NCBI GenBank assembly: GCA_965660075.1
Contig: CBFHYO010000060.1
Location: forward strand, 1 to 18,388
Length of the DNA: 18,388 nucleotides
Source: CAYYFV01 sp965660075
GTDB taxonomy: Bacteria; Patescibacteriota; Gracilibacteria; UBA1369; GCA-2718715
Direction: 5' to 3'
Position numbers and translations under genes: made by a program. Below the pieces are notes generated by a model. That model had not been told where the DNA came from. It made no database searches and worked only from the letters and a program-made list of their open reading frames with translations. Shown here one piece after another: positions 1-7,146 of the stretch (its first letter is position 1; the number at the start of each line of letters is the position of its first letter).

Positions 1-681
1 AAGACTTTTGAATTAATTTTAAAGGTCCCAAAAAGGGATAAAGAAGTTAATTTTGTAAAGTTTGTGTTTGAATACAATCAAGCTCGATTGAAATTGATTG
101 AAAAAACAAATGTTTTAGATGCTGTGTTGGGTTCCTATGCAGATGGTCGAGTGCAGCATGTGGTACGGGATGGTAATGAAGAAATTCTTTTTGATGAAAA
201 ATTTGTTACATCTGGCTGTTCTGACGATAAGCAAAGAACGCATTGTGGATATATTGGTTTTACCGGTTTTGAATTCTTAAACGACAATGTGATTTATTTT
301 ACAAAGACTTTTTATGAGGGTGGAGAATCTTACTTGTTAAATTTAGAAACTGGTCAGGTTCAAAGTGGTCTACATTTTTTCTATAATACAGATTTTAACT
401 CTTTAGAATCTCCATATGTGCAGGGCGGATATTTATGGCATTGTATTGAAAATGGCATGTTTGATGGTTCGGTGTTTGTGTATGATTTAGACAAAATGGA
501 ATTTGTTAAACGGGTTGTATCCAGAGACAAGGCTATTGTTGCTAAGTGTGGGAAATTAAACATTGAGCAAAATGGATTTGAATATAAGATTGATGATGGA
601 TCTCTTTTTGAGACTCCTGGTATCAAGGATTATGATAAGTATTTAGAGAGTTTGCCGTTTGAATATTTAACGGTTGATTAG
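1..681 (+). CDS. 3' part of an unrecognised gene (cut by the left edge)
   Basis: The reading frame is open from the first base, so this is the C-terminal part (226 residues visible) of a longer protein. The GTG at 64 is internal to the open frame and is not a convincing start. I do not recognise the family. The visible part has no membrane segment. It is rich in short beta-like stretches with aromatic and Gly-Asp turns (for example GYIGFTGFEFLNDN and LWHCIENGMFDGSVFVYDLD), which would suit a beta-propeller or other all-beta fold, but that is an impression only. It ends in TAG. A separate promoter follows, so the dehydrogenase downstream need not be in its operon. Confidence 0.75.
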   Translation, partial: KTFELILKVPKRDKEVNFVKFVFEYNQARLKLIEKTNVLDAVLGSYADGRVQHVVRDGNEEILFDEKFVTSGCSDDKQRTHCGYIGFTGFEFLNDNVIYFTKTFYEGGESYLLNLETGQVQSGLHFFYNTDFNSLESPYVQGGYLWHCIENGMFDGSVFVYDLDKMEFVKRVVSRDKAIVAKCGKLNIEQNGFEYKIDDGSLFETPGIKDYDKYLESLPFEYLTVD

Positions 682-721
682 GGTTTGTTTGATTGGCCTC
701 TTCTATTTTTAGGCAAGGAAC

Positions 722-750
722 TTGATTATGTAACTAGTTCATGTTATAAT
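722..750 (+). promoter_or_regulatory. sigma-70-type promoter of the dehydrogenase gene
   Basis: A -35 box TTGATT (722-727) and a perfect -10 box TATAAT (745-750) are separated by 17 bases. They lie 36 bases before the first ATG of the dehydrogenase. This is the cleanest promoter in the window. Confidence 0.7.
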
Positions 751-785
751 TAATGGATTTATTACAATATAAAAAGACTTAAATA

Positions 786-1751
786 ATGCAGTTAGAGGAT
801 ATGAAAATCTATTTTTTGGAAGTTGAAAACGAAGACGAGTTCTTATTAAAATCTAAATATCCTAGAGCTCGTATTTTTGGTTCTAAACTTGATGAAGATG
901 AAATTATAAAAAATTGTTTAGATGCTGAGGTTCTTTGTGTGTTTATACATTCAAGGATTTCTCAAAAAGTAATTAATGCTTTGCCCAATTTAAAATTAAT
1001 TGTAACCAGAAGTGTAGGTTATGATCATATAGATTTGACTGCAGCTAGACAAAAAAATGTTGTTGTTTGTAATGTTCCAGATTATGGTTCCCATGTTATT
1101 GCTGAGCATGTTTTTGCTTTGCTTTTATCTGGATTGAGACATGTGAATTTGGGTGGCTTGAGAGTTGTTCAAGATTTAGACTTTTCCTATTCGGGACTTC
1201 GAGGGACTGCTTTGAAGGGTAAAACATTGGGAATTATTGGTGCAGGTAGAATTGGAAAAATTGTTGCCCGAATTGGAAGTTTAGGTTTTTTAATGAATGT
1301 TTTGGCATTTGATCCTTTAGAAGACTCGGATGTGGCCTTGGAAAATCATTTCCAATATACTGATTTAGAAACCCTATTATCTAAGTCAGATATTATTTCT
1401 TTGCATTGCCCTTTATTACAAGAGACTACGCATTTGATTGATGAAAATGCGATAAAAAAAATGAAAAATGGAGCTGTAATTGTTAATACTTCTCGAGGTG
1501 GGGTGATCGATACGAATGCTTTGGTTGAGGCTCTTAAATCTAAAAAGATTAGTTGTGCATTTTTAGATGTTTTAGAGCATGAGAATAATCTGAATAAAGA
1601 TCGAGATTTATTAGATTTGAAAAATGTGATTATTACACCTCATATTGCTTTTTATGCTGATGATTCTATGGGAAAAATGTATAGTGAATCTTTTTTGAGT
1701 ATTGATTCTTTTCGGAATGGAGAATTTATAGTAAATAAAGTTGAGAGTTAA
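786..1751 (+). CDS. D-isomer-specific 2-hydroxyacid dehydrogenase (NAD-dependent, D-lactate dehydrogenase-like)
   Basis: This predicted cytoplasmic oxidoreductase interconverts a 2-oxoacid and a D-2-hydroxyacid using NAD(H). Its 321 residues are a normal length for the family. The Rossmann motif GAGRIG is at residues 152-157, followed by the acidic residue D176 (LAFDP), which favours NAD over NADP. The catalytic Arg is R237 in NTSRGGVID, the catalytic Glu is in LDVLEHE (E264 or E266) and the catalytic His is H286 in TPHIAFY. The TPHIAFY ending and overall shape suggest the D-lactate dehydrogenase branch, but glyoxylate or other hydroxyacid specificity cannot be excluded. An in-frame ATG at 801 would give an N-terminus MKIYFLEVEN more typical of the family; neither start has a good ribosome site. 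It has its own promoter, and the ACT gene downstream also has one. Confidence 0.93.
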   Translation: MQLEDMKIYFLEVENEDEFLLKSKYPRARIFGSKLDEDEIIKNCLDAEVLCVFIHSRISQKVINALPNLKLIVTRSVGYDHIDLTAARQKNVVVCNVPDYGSHVIAEHVFALLLSGLRHVNLGGLRVVQDLDFSYSGLRGTALKGKTLGIIGAGRIGKIVARIGSLGFLMNVLAFDPLEDSDVALENHFQYTDLETLLSKSDIISLHCPLLQETTHLIDENAIKKMKNGAVIVNTSRGGVIDTNALVEALKSKKISCAFLDVLEHENNLNKDRDLLDLKNVIITPHIAFYADDSMGKMYSESFLSIDSFRNGEFIVNKVES

Positions 1752-1783
1752 ATAAAAACTCTTAAATTTTAAATTTTTTTGTG
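1744..1783 (+). terminator. weak intrinsic terminator candidate after the dehydrogenase
   Basis: A 6-bp stem AGAGTT (1744-1749) / AACTCT (1757-1762) overlaps the dehydrogenase stop codon and is followed by an A/T-rich stretch with a run of seven T. The stem is short and GC-poor, so function is uncertain. Confidence 0.3.
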
Positions 1784-1809
1784 TTATTAGAAGTTCTTTA
1801 ATAAGGGAA

Positions 1810-1839
1810 TTGACTGGACATAGTCTTTATATTTGATAT
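1810..1839 (+). promoter_or_regulatory. promoter of the ACT-domain gene
   Basis: A -35-like TTGACT (1810-1815) is followed after 18 bases by TGATAT (1834-1839). The -10 is imperfect, but the start of transcription would fall inside the palindrome that begins at 1839, a classic geometry for repression. Confidence 0.5.
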
Positions 1840-1854
1840 GTTGTAAATACAACA
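1839..1854. promoter_or_regulatory. 16-bp palindrome, candidate operator (copy 1)
   Basis: TGTTGTAAATACAACA is a perfect inverted repeat with 7-bp arms (TGTTGTA / TACAACA) around AA. It sits at the predicted transcription start of the ACT-domain gene. An identical 16-mer lies at 3332-3347 upstream of the ATP-grasp gene, and I found no third copy. Two copies in front of neighbouring genes point to a shared repressor or activator site. A small RNA hairpin is the alternative. Confidence 0.55.
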
Positions 1855-1869
1855 AAGTAATTTTTGAGA

Positions 1870-2490
1870 ATGACAATCAGCAAAGCTGTTCGAGAAATTG
1901 TAAGTAAGGATTATGTGCTTAGTTTTGGTTTGCAGAATAGGATTTTGAATTTGACTCAGGTGGCGAGGTTTTTGCAAAAGTCTGTTGAACAGCAATGTAA
2001 TGATTCTGTAAGTATTGATGCTATAGTGATGGCGCTAAGTAGACTACAGCAAGATTATGTTGAGTTTGCGGTGCCTAATCGTTTAAAAATAGATGAGTTT
2101 TCTGTTAAAAAGGATTTGGCTTTAATTTCATTATTGAAAACTAAAAGAAATCTGCAAATGATATTGAAATTAAAATTGTATGCATTGCAAAATGACATGT
2201 TTTATTCTGTTGCAGAATCTATGAATGAAATTTCTTTAGTAATCGATAAGTCTTTGGTGTGCATGTTTGAGTCTTATGATTTTGACATGGTGAATTTTAT
2301 TCAAAAAAATGTCAGTGCTTATATGATAAAAATACCTAAGGATTATTTGGAAATACCTGGAGTGTTTCAATATTTTGTCCAGAGGTTTACATTGAATCAG
2401 ATAAATATTTTGGAGGTTTCATCTACTTATACTGAATTAATATTTTATATTGATTCGAATGATTTAAATTTAGTAATTGATTTATTTTAA
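1870..2490 (+). CDS. ACT-domain protein, COG2150-like predicted regulator of amino-acid metabolism
   Basis: The protein has 206 residues if started at ATG 1870; a TTG six bases earlier is less likely. Residues 1-60 match the pattern of COG2150-type proteins: SISK/E-V-x-x-I, then a 'LNxTxVARxL' segment (about 27-35) and an AIVMALSRL segment (51-59). The C-terminus (about 161-206) reads like an aspartokinase-type ACT domain: EIPGVFQYFV, then INILEVSSTYTELIFYID, ending at a D-L-N-L-V-I-D-L helix. ACT domains bind amino acids, so a sensor role is likely, and the N-terminal part could be a DNA-binding helical domain (inference). It carries the palindrome in its promoter, suggesting autoregulation. 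Its TAA overlaps the ATG of the next gene (TAATG), so the two are translationally coupled. Confidence 0.75.
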   Translation: MTISKAVREIVSKDYVLSFGLQNRILNLTQVARFLQKSVEQQCNDSVSIDAIVMALSRLQQDYVEFAVPNRLKIDEFSVKKDLALISLLKTKRNLQMILKLKLYALQNDMFYSVAESMNEISLVIDKSLVCMFESYDFDMVNFIQKNVSAYMIKIPKDYLEIPGVFQYFVQRFTLNQINILEVSSTYTELIFYIDSNDLNLVIDLF

Positions 2491-3323
2491 TGTTTAAAGA
2501 AATAAAAGAAAAAGTTTACTGTTTGGAATCGGAAATTAATGGTCCTAATTTATTGGTTTTTGGGGGTATTCATGGGGATGAGCCCTGTGGAGTTTATGCT
2601 ATTGAAAGATTTATGAAAGAGCTAAGTGATGGAAAATGGGAACTGCTAAATGGCTCGATAACTTTTGCCTATGGAAACTTGGAGGCTTTGGCTCAAAAAA
2701 AGCGCTATGTTGATTACAATATGAATAGAATGTTTGGTTTGGAGTCAGTTGGTTTGGAGTCTTCGGAGTATGAGCGTGTGCGAATGCTTGAAACTTTGTT
2801 TGAAGGCAAAGATGCTTTTTTGGATTTGCATTCGGCATCGAGCAAGGCGCCAGATTTTATGATGGCAGAAAAAAATGCATTTGATTTGGCGTGTAGTTTA
2901 GGCCCAAGTTTTGTGGTGTCTGGCTGGGAGAAGTTTGCCGATGTTGGTGGAGATACTGAGTGTTATGCAAATAGTTTGGGGTTGAAAGGTATGACTTATG
3001 AGGCCGGTCAGCACAATGATCCATTGGCTTTGGAAAATGCGTATAAGGTGTTGTTAAGATTTTTAGCTGTTTATGGAGTGATTGACTATGAGTTTTCAAT
3101 TAACGAGGCTCCTACCATGATTTTATCTGAAGTTATTTTAAAAAAATCAGATAGTGATAAGTGGTTAATACCAGTTGAAAATATGCAGTTTGTTTCGAAA
3201 GGTACTGCGATATTGCAGTTGGATGATTCACAATTTGCTGTTCCCTTTGATTGTTATTTGGTTTTTCCAACTGCTTGTGAGCGTGTGAAAGTTGGAGAGG
3301 AACTGTGTTTTTTGGCTAACTAA
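2490..3323 (+). CDS. succinylglutamate desuccinylase/aspartoacylase (AstE/AspA) family zinc amidohydrolase
   Basis: This predicted cytoplasmic metallo-carboxypeptidase-fold enzyme hydrolyses an N-acyl amino acid or a similar small amide. The zinc site is visible: GIHGDE (H28 and E31) and DLHS (H114). The substrate-binding motif NMNRMF is at 78-82 and the catalytic Glu is probably E171 in TYEAGQH. At 277 residues it is slightly short for the family but includes a C-terminal beta domain (about 205-277). Its ATG shares a base with the stop of the ACT gene, and it has no Shine-Dalgarno of its own, so it probably depends on coupled translation. Substrate cannot be read from sequence; N-acetyl- or N-succinyl-amino acids, or an amide made by the ATP-grasp neighbour, are candidates. 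Confidence 0.88.
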   Translation: MFKEIKEKVYCLESEINGPNLLVFGGIHGDEPCGVYAIERFMKELSDGKWELLNGSITFAYGNLEALAQKKRYVDYNMNRMFGLESVGLESSEYERVRMLETLFEGKDAFLDLHSASSKAPDFMMAEKNAFDLACSLGPSFVVSGWEKFADVGGDTECYANSLGLKGMTYEAGQHNDPLALENAYKVLLRFLAVYGVIDYEFSINEAPTMILSEVILKKSDSDKWLIPVENMQFVSKGTAILQLDDSQFAVPFDCYLVFPTACERVKVGEELCFLAN

Positions 3324-3331
3324 CTCTATTT

Positions 3332-3347
3332 TGTTGTAAATACAACA
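3332..3347. promoter_or_regulatory. 16-bp palindrome, candidate operator (copy 2)
   Basis: This is identical to the palindrome at 1839-1854 (TGTTGTAAATACAACA). It lies 8 bases after the hydrolase stop codon and about 37 bases before the -35 of the ATP-grasp gene, where an activator or a looping repressor could bind. As RNA it could fold a 6-bp stem with loop AAAT followed by TTTT, so a weak terminator for the hydrolase gene is the alternative reading. Confidence 0.5.
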
Positions 3348-3383
3348 TTTTGTGGGGTTTTCTGTTGTGTTTAACTGGAATTC

Positions 3384-3411
3384 TTGATACTTTGTCAACT
3401 AATGTTATAAC
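3384..3411 (+). promoter_or_regulatory. promoter of the ATP-grasp gene
   Basis: TTGATA (3384-3389) and TATAAC (3406-3411) are separated by 16 bases, ending 26 bases before the ATG. An alternative -35, TTGTCA (3392-3397), would be too close to this -10. Confidence 0.55.
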
Positions 3412-3437
3412 TAGTTTGTAGTATTTAATTTAGGTTT

Positions 3438-4679
3438 ATGAGAAATCAAACAGAGTATTTTAGTGGTGGTATTGCAGATAATGGTGTGAAGACAGTAATT
3501 GCTCAAGGTCCTAAACCTGAATATGCAAACGATGATGATTGGGCAGATCAGTATTATTTACCAGCTAGGTTTTTGTCTGCTTGCAACCCTAATACTTTAA
3601 TTTCTTTGCCGCGACATGAGTCTTTGAGTGAATTTGTTTGCTGGTTTCAAGAGAATATTTTTAGGCCGCGTTTTAATCAAACTTTAAATGTCTTGTGGTT
3701 GGATGATTCTGAATATTTATTGGATAAAAATATTGATAATTCTGCATTGCAGGCAATGCGTGATTTTACTGCGGATGCTAATCAAGCTGTGGTGTTTCCG
3801 TATTCGACCTATCCACAATTTTTTGAGTGGTTTAATAATCTAGATGGGGTGAGTTTGCTTGGAGAAAGCGCTGGTTTTTATGCTGACTTTGCAAATAAAA
3901 CAATTTTGCATCCGGGTTCTTTGTCTGGTTTGGATTTGTCTCGAGTTACGGGACTGCGAATTCCAAATGGTGTTAATTGTTTTGATCGAGATCAACTTTT
4001 AAATCAATCTGCACTGTTTGAAGGTCGTCCACATTTACTCAAAGACCCTTTTGGATCTGGTGGCAATGGAATAAGTTTAGTTAGGTCTTTCTCTGATTTG
4101 GAGGTTTCGAGTTATCCCCAAATGCTTGAGCAATGTTTAGATTTGCAAACTTTGGACGATGGCTCTGAATTATCACTAACTGTACAATTTACGGGTGGGC
4201 GAGTGATGGGTGTTCCAACAAGGCAAATTGTGCATGGAACTCATTCGGCTGGCAATGTTATTTGCGAGGAGCGTTTTGCTCATTTGTATGAAGATGTAAT
4301 GAATCAATCTCGGATTGTCTCTAATGTTTTGACCCAACATGGAATGCGTGGGATTGGGGGCGTAGATTTTTTATTTGAAAACAATCAAGCTTGGTTGGTA
4401 GATGTGAATTTAGGTCGGCCAACGGCCGCGCATCCTGCATGGTTTACAAGAGATTCTTATTTTGGATCTGGTTCGAGTGTGGCTTTTGCTACTTTAGATA
4501 TGCCATTTAACAAGAGTGTATCAGATGTATGGGGTTTGGTTGATGGATTGCGAAAAGATAATGTTGATTTTATGCCTTTGTACCACTTGCAAGGCATGGA
4601 GGCTCGTTGGATTTGTTTTGCTAATTCTGGCGATGAGGCATTGAGTACTTTGCAAACTATTCGCCAAAAACTTGCTTAA
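3438..4679 (+). CDS. ATP-grasp carboxylate-amine (or thiol) ligase
   Basis: This 413-residue protein shows the ATP-grasp signature. A first ATP-contacting Lys is K154 in NKTILHPG. The glycine-rich lid LKDPFGSGGNGIS (201-213) contains K202. The metal ligands are D310 in GGVDF and D322/N324 in WLVDVNLGRP, with R327 next to them. Such enzymes activate a carboxylate as an acyl phosphate and join it to an amine, as in RimK, D-Ala-D-Ala ligase and peptide ligases. The N-terminal ~140 residues form an unrecognised pre-ATP-grasp domain. It follows the zinc amidohydrolase; RimK-like ligases sit beside AstE/AspA hydrolases in various bacteria. Substrates are unknown. There is no signal peptide, so it is cytoplasmic. 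Confidence 0.85.
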   Translation: MRNQTEYFSGGIADNGVKTVIAQGPKPEYANDDDWADQYYLPARFLSACNPNTLISLPRHESLSEFVCWFQENIFRPRFNQTLNVLWLDDSEYLLDKNIDNSALQAMRDFTADANQAVVFPYSTYPQFFEWFNNLDGVSLLGESAGFYADFANKTILHPGSLSGLDLSRVTGLRIPNGVNCFDRDQLLNQSALFEGRPHLLKDPFGSGGNGISLVRSFSDLEVSSYPQMLEQCLDLQTLDDGSELSLTVQFTGGRVMGVPTRQIVHGTHSAGNVICEERFAHLYEDVMNQSRIVSNVLTQHGMRGIGGVDFLFENNQAWLVDVNLGRPTAAHPAWFTRDSYFGSGSSVAFATLDMPFNKSVSDVWGLVDGLRKDNVDFMPLYHLQGMEARWICFANSGDEALSTLQTIRQKLA

Positions 4680-4683
4680 TTGA

Positions 4684-4689
4684 TATAAT
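4684..4689 (+). promoter_or_regulatory. -10 box before the exported-protein gene
   Basis: A perfect TATAAT lies 21 bases upstream of the ATG at 4711. There is no convincing -35 at the right distance (TCGCCA at 17 bases), so it may be weak. Transcription from here would give a leader of only about 15 bases. Confidence 0.4.
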
Positions 4690-4710
4690 AAGAGAAGTTA
4701 ATTTGGATAT

Positions 4711-5559
4711 ATGAAAAAAGTACTTCTCTTTTTTGTTTTAATTTGCAGTGTGTCTGCAACTAGTTTTGCTCATAAACCAGAGTTGGTTTCTGAATACTTA
4801 TCTCAGCGAATAGTGGTTGAAAATCCAGAGGTTTCTAAGGCTTATTATGGAGTGTTTGATTCTAGTGTGAGTTCACAAGAATTTGTAATTGAGTCTGACA
4901 CAGAGTTTGAGTTGTATGCGAACTTTTTGTTGCCGATAAACGAGAACTCAGTTATGGATAAGCGAATGACTATGCAGATTTTTAAAGGCGAGGAGCTTTT
5001 GACAGTTCTATCTGGGGCTGGATATGAGTGGACTGAATTTTTTGAGCCTTTTGGATATGATCAGTATTTGATGGGCCCGGAATTTGAATCTGTTGTCTCG
5101 GATGGAACTTATAGAATCGTTTTGAGTATGGATGAAGGGGTTGAATTGGTAGATGGAGAGGTGAATTCTTATTCGGTGGCGATTGGAAAAATTGAAGACT
5201 TTGGATGGGAAGAGACTTTGGATACTTATAGATTGATTCCAAAAATTAAAACTCAGATTTTTGATAAAACTGGTGCAGACTTTGTATTGTCTCCACTGGG
5301 TGGTTTTTTGGTTTTGATTTTGGTGGTTTTTGGGTTTTTATCTGGTTATCTAATTCGCTTTTTATATAGCGTGCTTGGTATTGCTGCAAGTTGTGGAATT
5401 AATAAAAATGGGCGAGTGTTACGCGGTGTTGTGGCTTTTTTGGTTTTGTTTGCAAGTTTGTTTTTGGGGTTTAGTAAAACGGGTTTTTTTATTTCTGGAT
5501 TGGTTTTATTCGAGTCTGTTAAGGGATTTTGTTTTGTTAGATTTTTAATGAAAAATTAG
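4711..5559 (+). CDS. exported protein with C-terminal membrane segments, function unknown
   Basis: The 282-residue protein starts with a clear Sec signal (MKKVLLFFVLICSVSATSFA, likely cut after A20). A soluble domain of about 170 residues follows. Its features (ISK/VSKAYYG near 41-47, LYANFLLP near 68-75, YEWTEFFEPFG near 105-115, LMGPEFE near 120-126, SYSVAIGKIEDFGW near 153-166) resemble an uncharacterised exported-domain pattern I have seen in candidate-phylum bacteria; I cannot verify this. Membrane segments are at about 196-218, 237-254 and 258-275. The exported domain should face outward, anchored by the C-terminus. A weak GGA lies before the start. It converges with the next gene with only 15 bases between stops and no clear terminator. 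Confidence 0.85.
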   Translation: MKKVLLFFVLICSVSATSFAHKPELVSEYLSQRIVVENPEVSKAYYGVFDSSVSSQEFVIESDTEFELYANFLLPINENSVMDKRMTMQIFKGEELLTVLSGAGYEWTEFFEPFGYDQYLMGPEFESVVSDGTYRIVLSMDEGVELVDGEVNSYSVAIGKIEDFGWEETLDTYRLIPKIKTQIFDKTGADFVLSPLGGFLVLILVVFGFLSGYLIRFLYSVLGIAASCGINKNGRVLRGVVAFLVLFASLFLGFSKTGFFISGLVLFESVKGFCFVRFLMKN

Positions 5560-5574
5560 CAGCCAATAGATACG

Positions 5575-7026
5575 TTAGCTTTTTGTTAAATCTTCCAATT
5601 TAAGTTTGGCCATTAGTTTATCTATTAGACTTTGTTTTTCTAGCTTGTCTGAATTATGCATGAAGGCCGAAAGTTGTTTTTGGCGCAGGATCCTATGGAT
5701 TTGAATGTAAAATTCTTTTGGGTTTTTGTAAGCTAGTTCGAAAAAAGTTTCTTTATTTGGAATGTCTAATGTTTGTAACCATTCGATTCTTTTTGCTGCA
5801 AGTAGTTTATATAATTCGAAATTATCTTGATATTCATCTGCTGAATTCAATTTGTAGGTTTCGCCTTGTTGTAATTCTGGTATTTGAACACCAAGATCTG
5901 TAAGGGTTTGCGTTTCGTAAATACTTACAATCAATGAGTTGTTTATATGGTGAATGTTTTTTTGTTGTAAATTTAAAAGAATTAATTCTAGTTTTTCGAG
6001 TGCTTGGAAACACGTTTTTGGTTTTGCTAGTTCTTTTAATTCATTGATTTGGTTATAAATTAGTGGAAACAGTAGATCTGTTTCGATACTTGCTACTTTT
6101 AGAATGGATTCAAGTTGTGTTGCAACAAAATTTACTAAGTTTACTATTTGTGGAATTGTTGCAAAGTTTGATTTTAGTGTGTGAAGTTTGTGTCTGGTTA
6201 ATAGCGTTAAGTCTGCTAAATCGAACCATAGGTTTGGGTGTGGAAATGTTGATTTTTGATAATCCTCTAATAATTCAATAAGTTTATTTGAAAATTTTAA
6301 GGTTTCCAGTTTGTAATTTGTTTTTCTTGCTAAATGGCTCAATCTGTCTGATATTGCGTTTAGTACTGGTATTTCGTAGCTGATAAAATCCTCTAGATAG
6401 GTTTTACATTCGTTAATTGTTAAAAGGTTATGCTCGAGTATTGATTGATCCCATGTATGTATTTGATCTTCTATAATGTGGATTTTGCTTTCTGAGATTA
6501 TTTTGACTATTGTTCTGACTAGTAATTGAGTGGTGCTAAAATTTAGATCTGTTGAAAAACTGTAAATTTTTTTGATACTTGAAAATAAAAAATTAATTTC
6601 TGATAAAATTTCTTTAGTAGTAAGTGAGCCCTCGTTGTAAGCTGATTCAAACTTTTTGATTTGGTAAATAATTTCTTGATATTGATGATGTCTTACTGCA
6701 TCAACTGATATAACTGATTTTTGTTTTGAATGATAATTCTGAATTTCAATTTGTTGTGTTTCTGTATCTATTTTTTCGATTGTAAATAATTCGCCATTAA
6801 TTTTAAACGTTGGAAATACTAAATCTAGTTCGTTCATTTTTATGTTAAGTTGAAAGTACTTAACTCTTTGTTTAACTTCGGCTAATGAATAGTCTTTGTG
6901 AGCAAAATTAAAAGTGTAATCTGAGTCCGTTCTTTCTACGGACATTAATGGTGATCCTATTAAGGCTTGCAAGTCGACGCCTTTTTCTTGGTATAACGAT
7001 AAAACTTCTTGTGTGTTTAATTGCAT
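5575..7026 (-). CDS. hypothetical cytoplasmic helical protein (483 aa)
   Basis: I do not recognise this protein. It has no signal peptide and no membrane segment. Residues about 25-110 look partly beta (SVERTDSDYTFNFAHKDYS, then FPTFKINGELFTIEKID), and the rest (about 115-483) is almost entirely predicted helix rich in Leu, Ile, Gln and Lys, as in scaffold or repeat-helix proteins. The C-terminus is charged (KLEKQSLIDKLMAKLKLEDLTKS region). It is divergent from the orphan gene at 7147 and has its own good promoter. High Gln/Ile/Thr/Asn content follows from the A+C-rich coding strand and need not be functional. Confidence 0.8.
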   Translation of the reverse strand: MQLNTQEVLSLYQEKGVDLQALIGSPLMSVERTDSDYTFNFAHKDYSLAEVKQRVKYFQLNIKMNELDLVFPTFKINGELFTIEKIDTETQQIEIQNYHSKQKSVISVDAVRHHQYQEIIYQIKKFESAYNEGSLTTKEILSEINFLFSSIKKIYSFSTDLNFSTTQLLVRTIVKIISESKIHIIEDQIHTWDQSILEHNLLTINECKTYLEDFISYEIPVLNAISDRLSHLARKTNYKLETLKFSNKLIELLEDYQKSTFPHPNLWFDLADLTLLTRHKLHTLKSNFATIPQIVNLVNFVATQLESILKVASIETDLLFPLIYNQINELKELAKPKTCFQALEKLELILLNLQQKNIHHINNSLIVSIYETQTLTDLGVQIPELQQGETYKLNSADEYQDNFELYKLLAAKRIEWLQTLDIPNKETFFELAYKNPKEFYIQIHRILRQKQLSAFMHNSDKLEKQSLIDKLMAKLKLEDLTKS

Positions 7027-7049
7027 TTATTTGTATTTTAGATTTTTAA

Positions 7050-7077
7050 ATCATACTTATGGTTTTTAATTTGTCAA
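7050..7077 (-). promoter_or_regulatory. minus-strand promoter of the 483-aa gene
   Basis: Read on the minus strand: a perfect -35 TTGACA (complement of 7072-7077), 16 bases, then TATGAT (complement of 7050-7055). The ATG follows 23 bases after the -10. Confidence 0.65.
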
Positions 7078-7104
7078 ACTTTCTAAGGACTTTGTATTGC
7101 CGTT

Positions 7105-7110
7105 TATAAT
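7105..7110 (+). promoter_or_regulatory. -10 box of the 201-aa gene
   Basis: A perfect TATAAT lies 36 bases before the ATG at 7147. The -35 is poor (TCTAAG at 17 bases), so this may need an activator or be weak. It is back to back with the minus-strand promoter at 7050-7077. Confidence 0.45.
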
Positions 7111-7146
7111 AAATTGTTGTAGGTTTTTAAAAATTTAAATTAAATT

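Noticed and set aside
1864..1869. TTG start for the ACT-domain gene
   Set aside because: It adds only two residues; ATG 1870 gives the family-like MTISK beginning.
1839..3347. Mobile element bounded by the two 16-bp palindromes
   Set aside because: There is no transposase, no target duplication and no composition change; the positions fit operators better, although an attachment-site origin is not excluded.
5560..5574. Terminator between the convergent genes at 5559 and 5575
   Set aside because: No stable stem can be formed in or around the 15-base gap.
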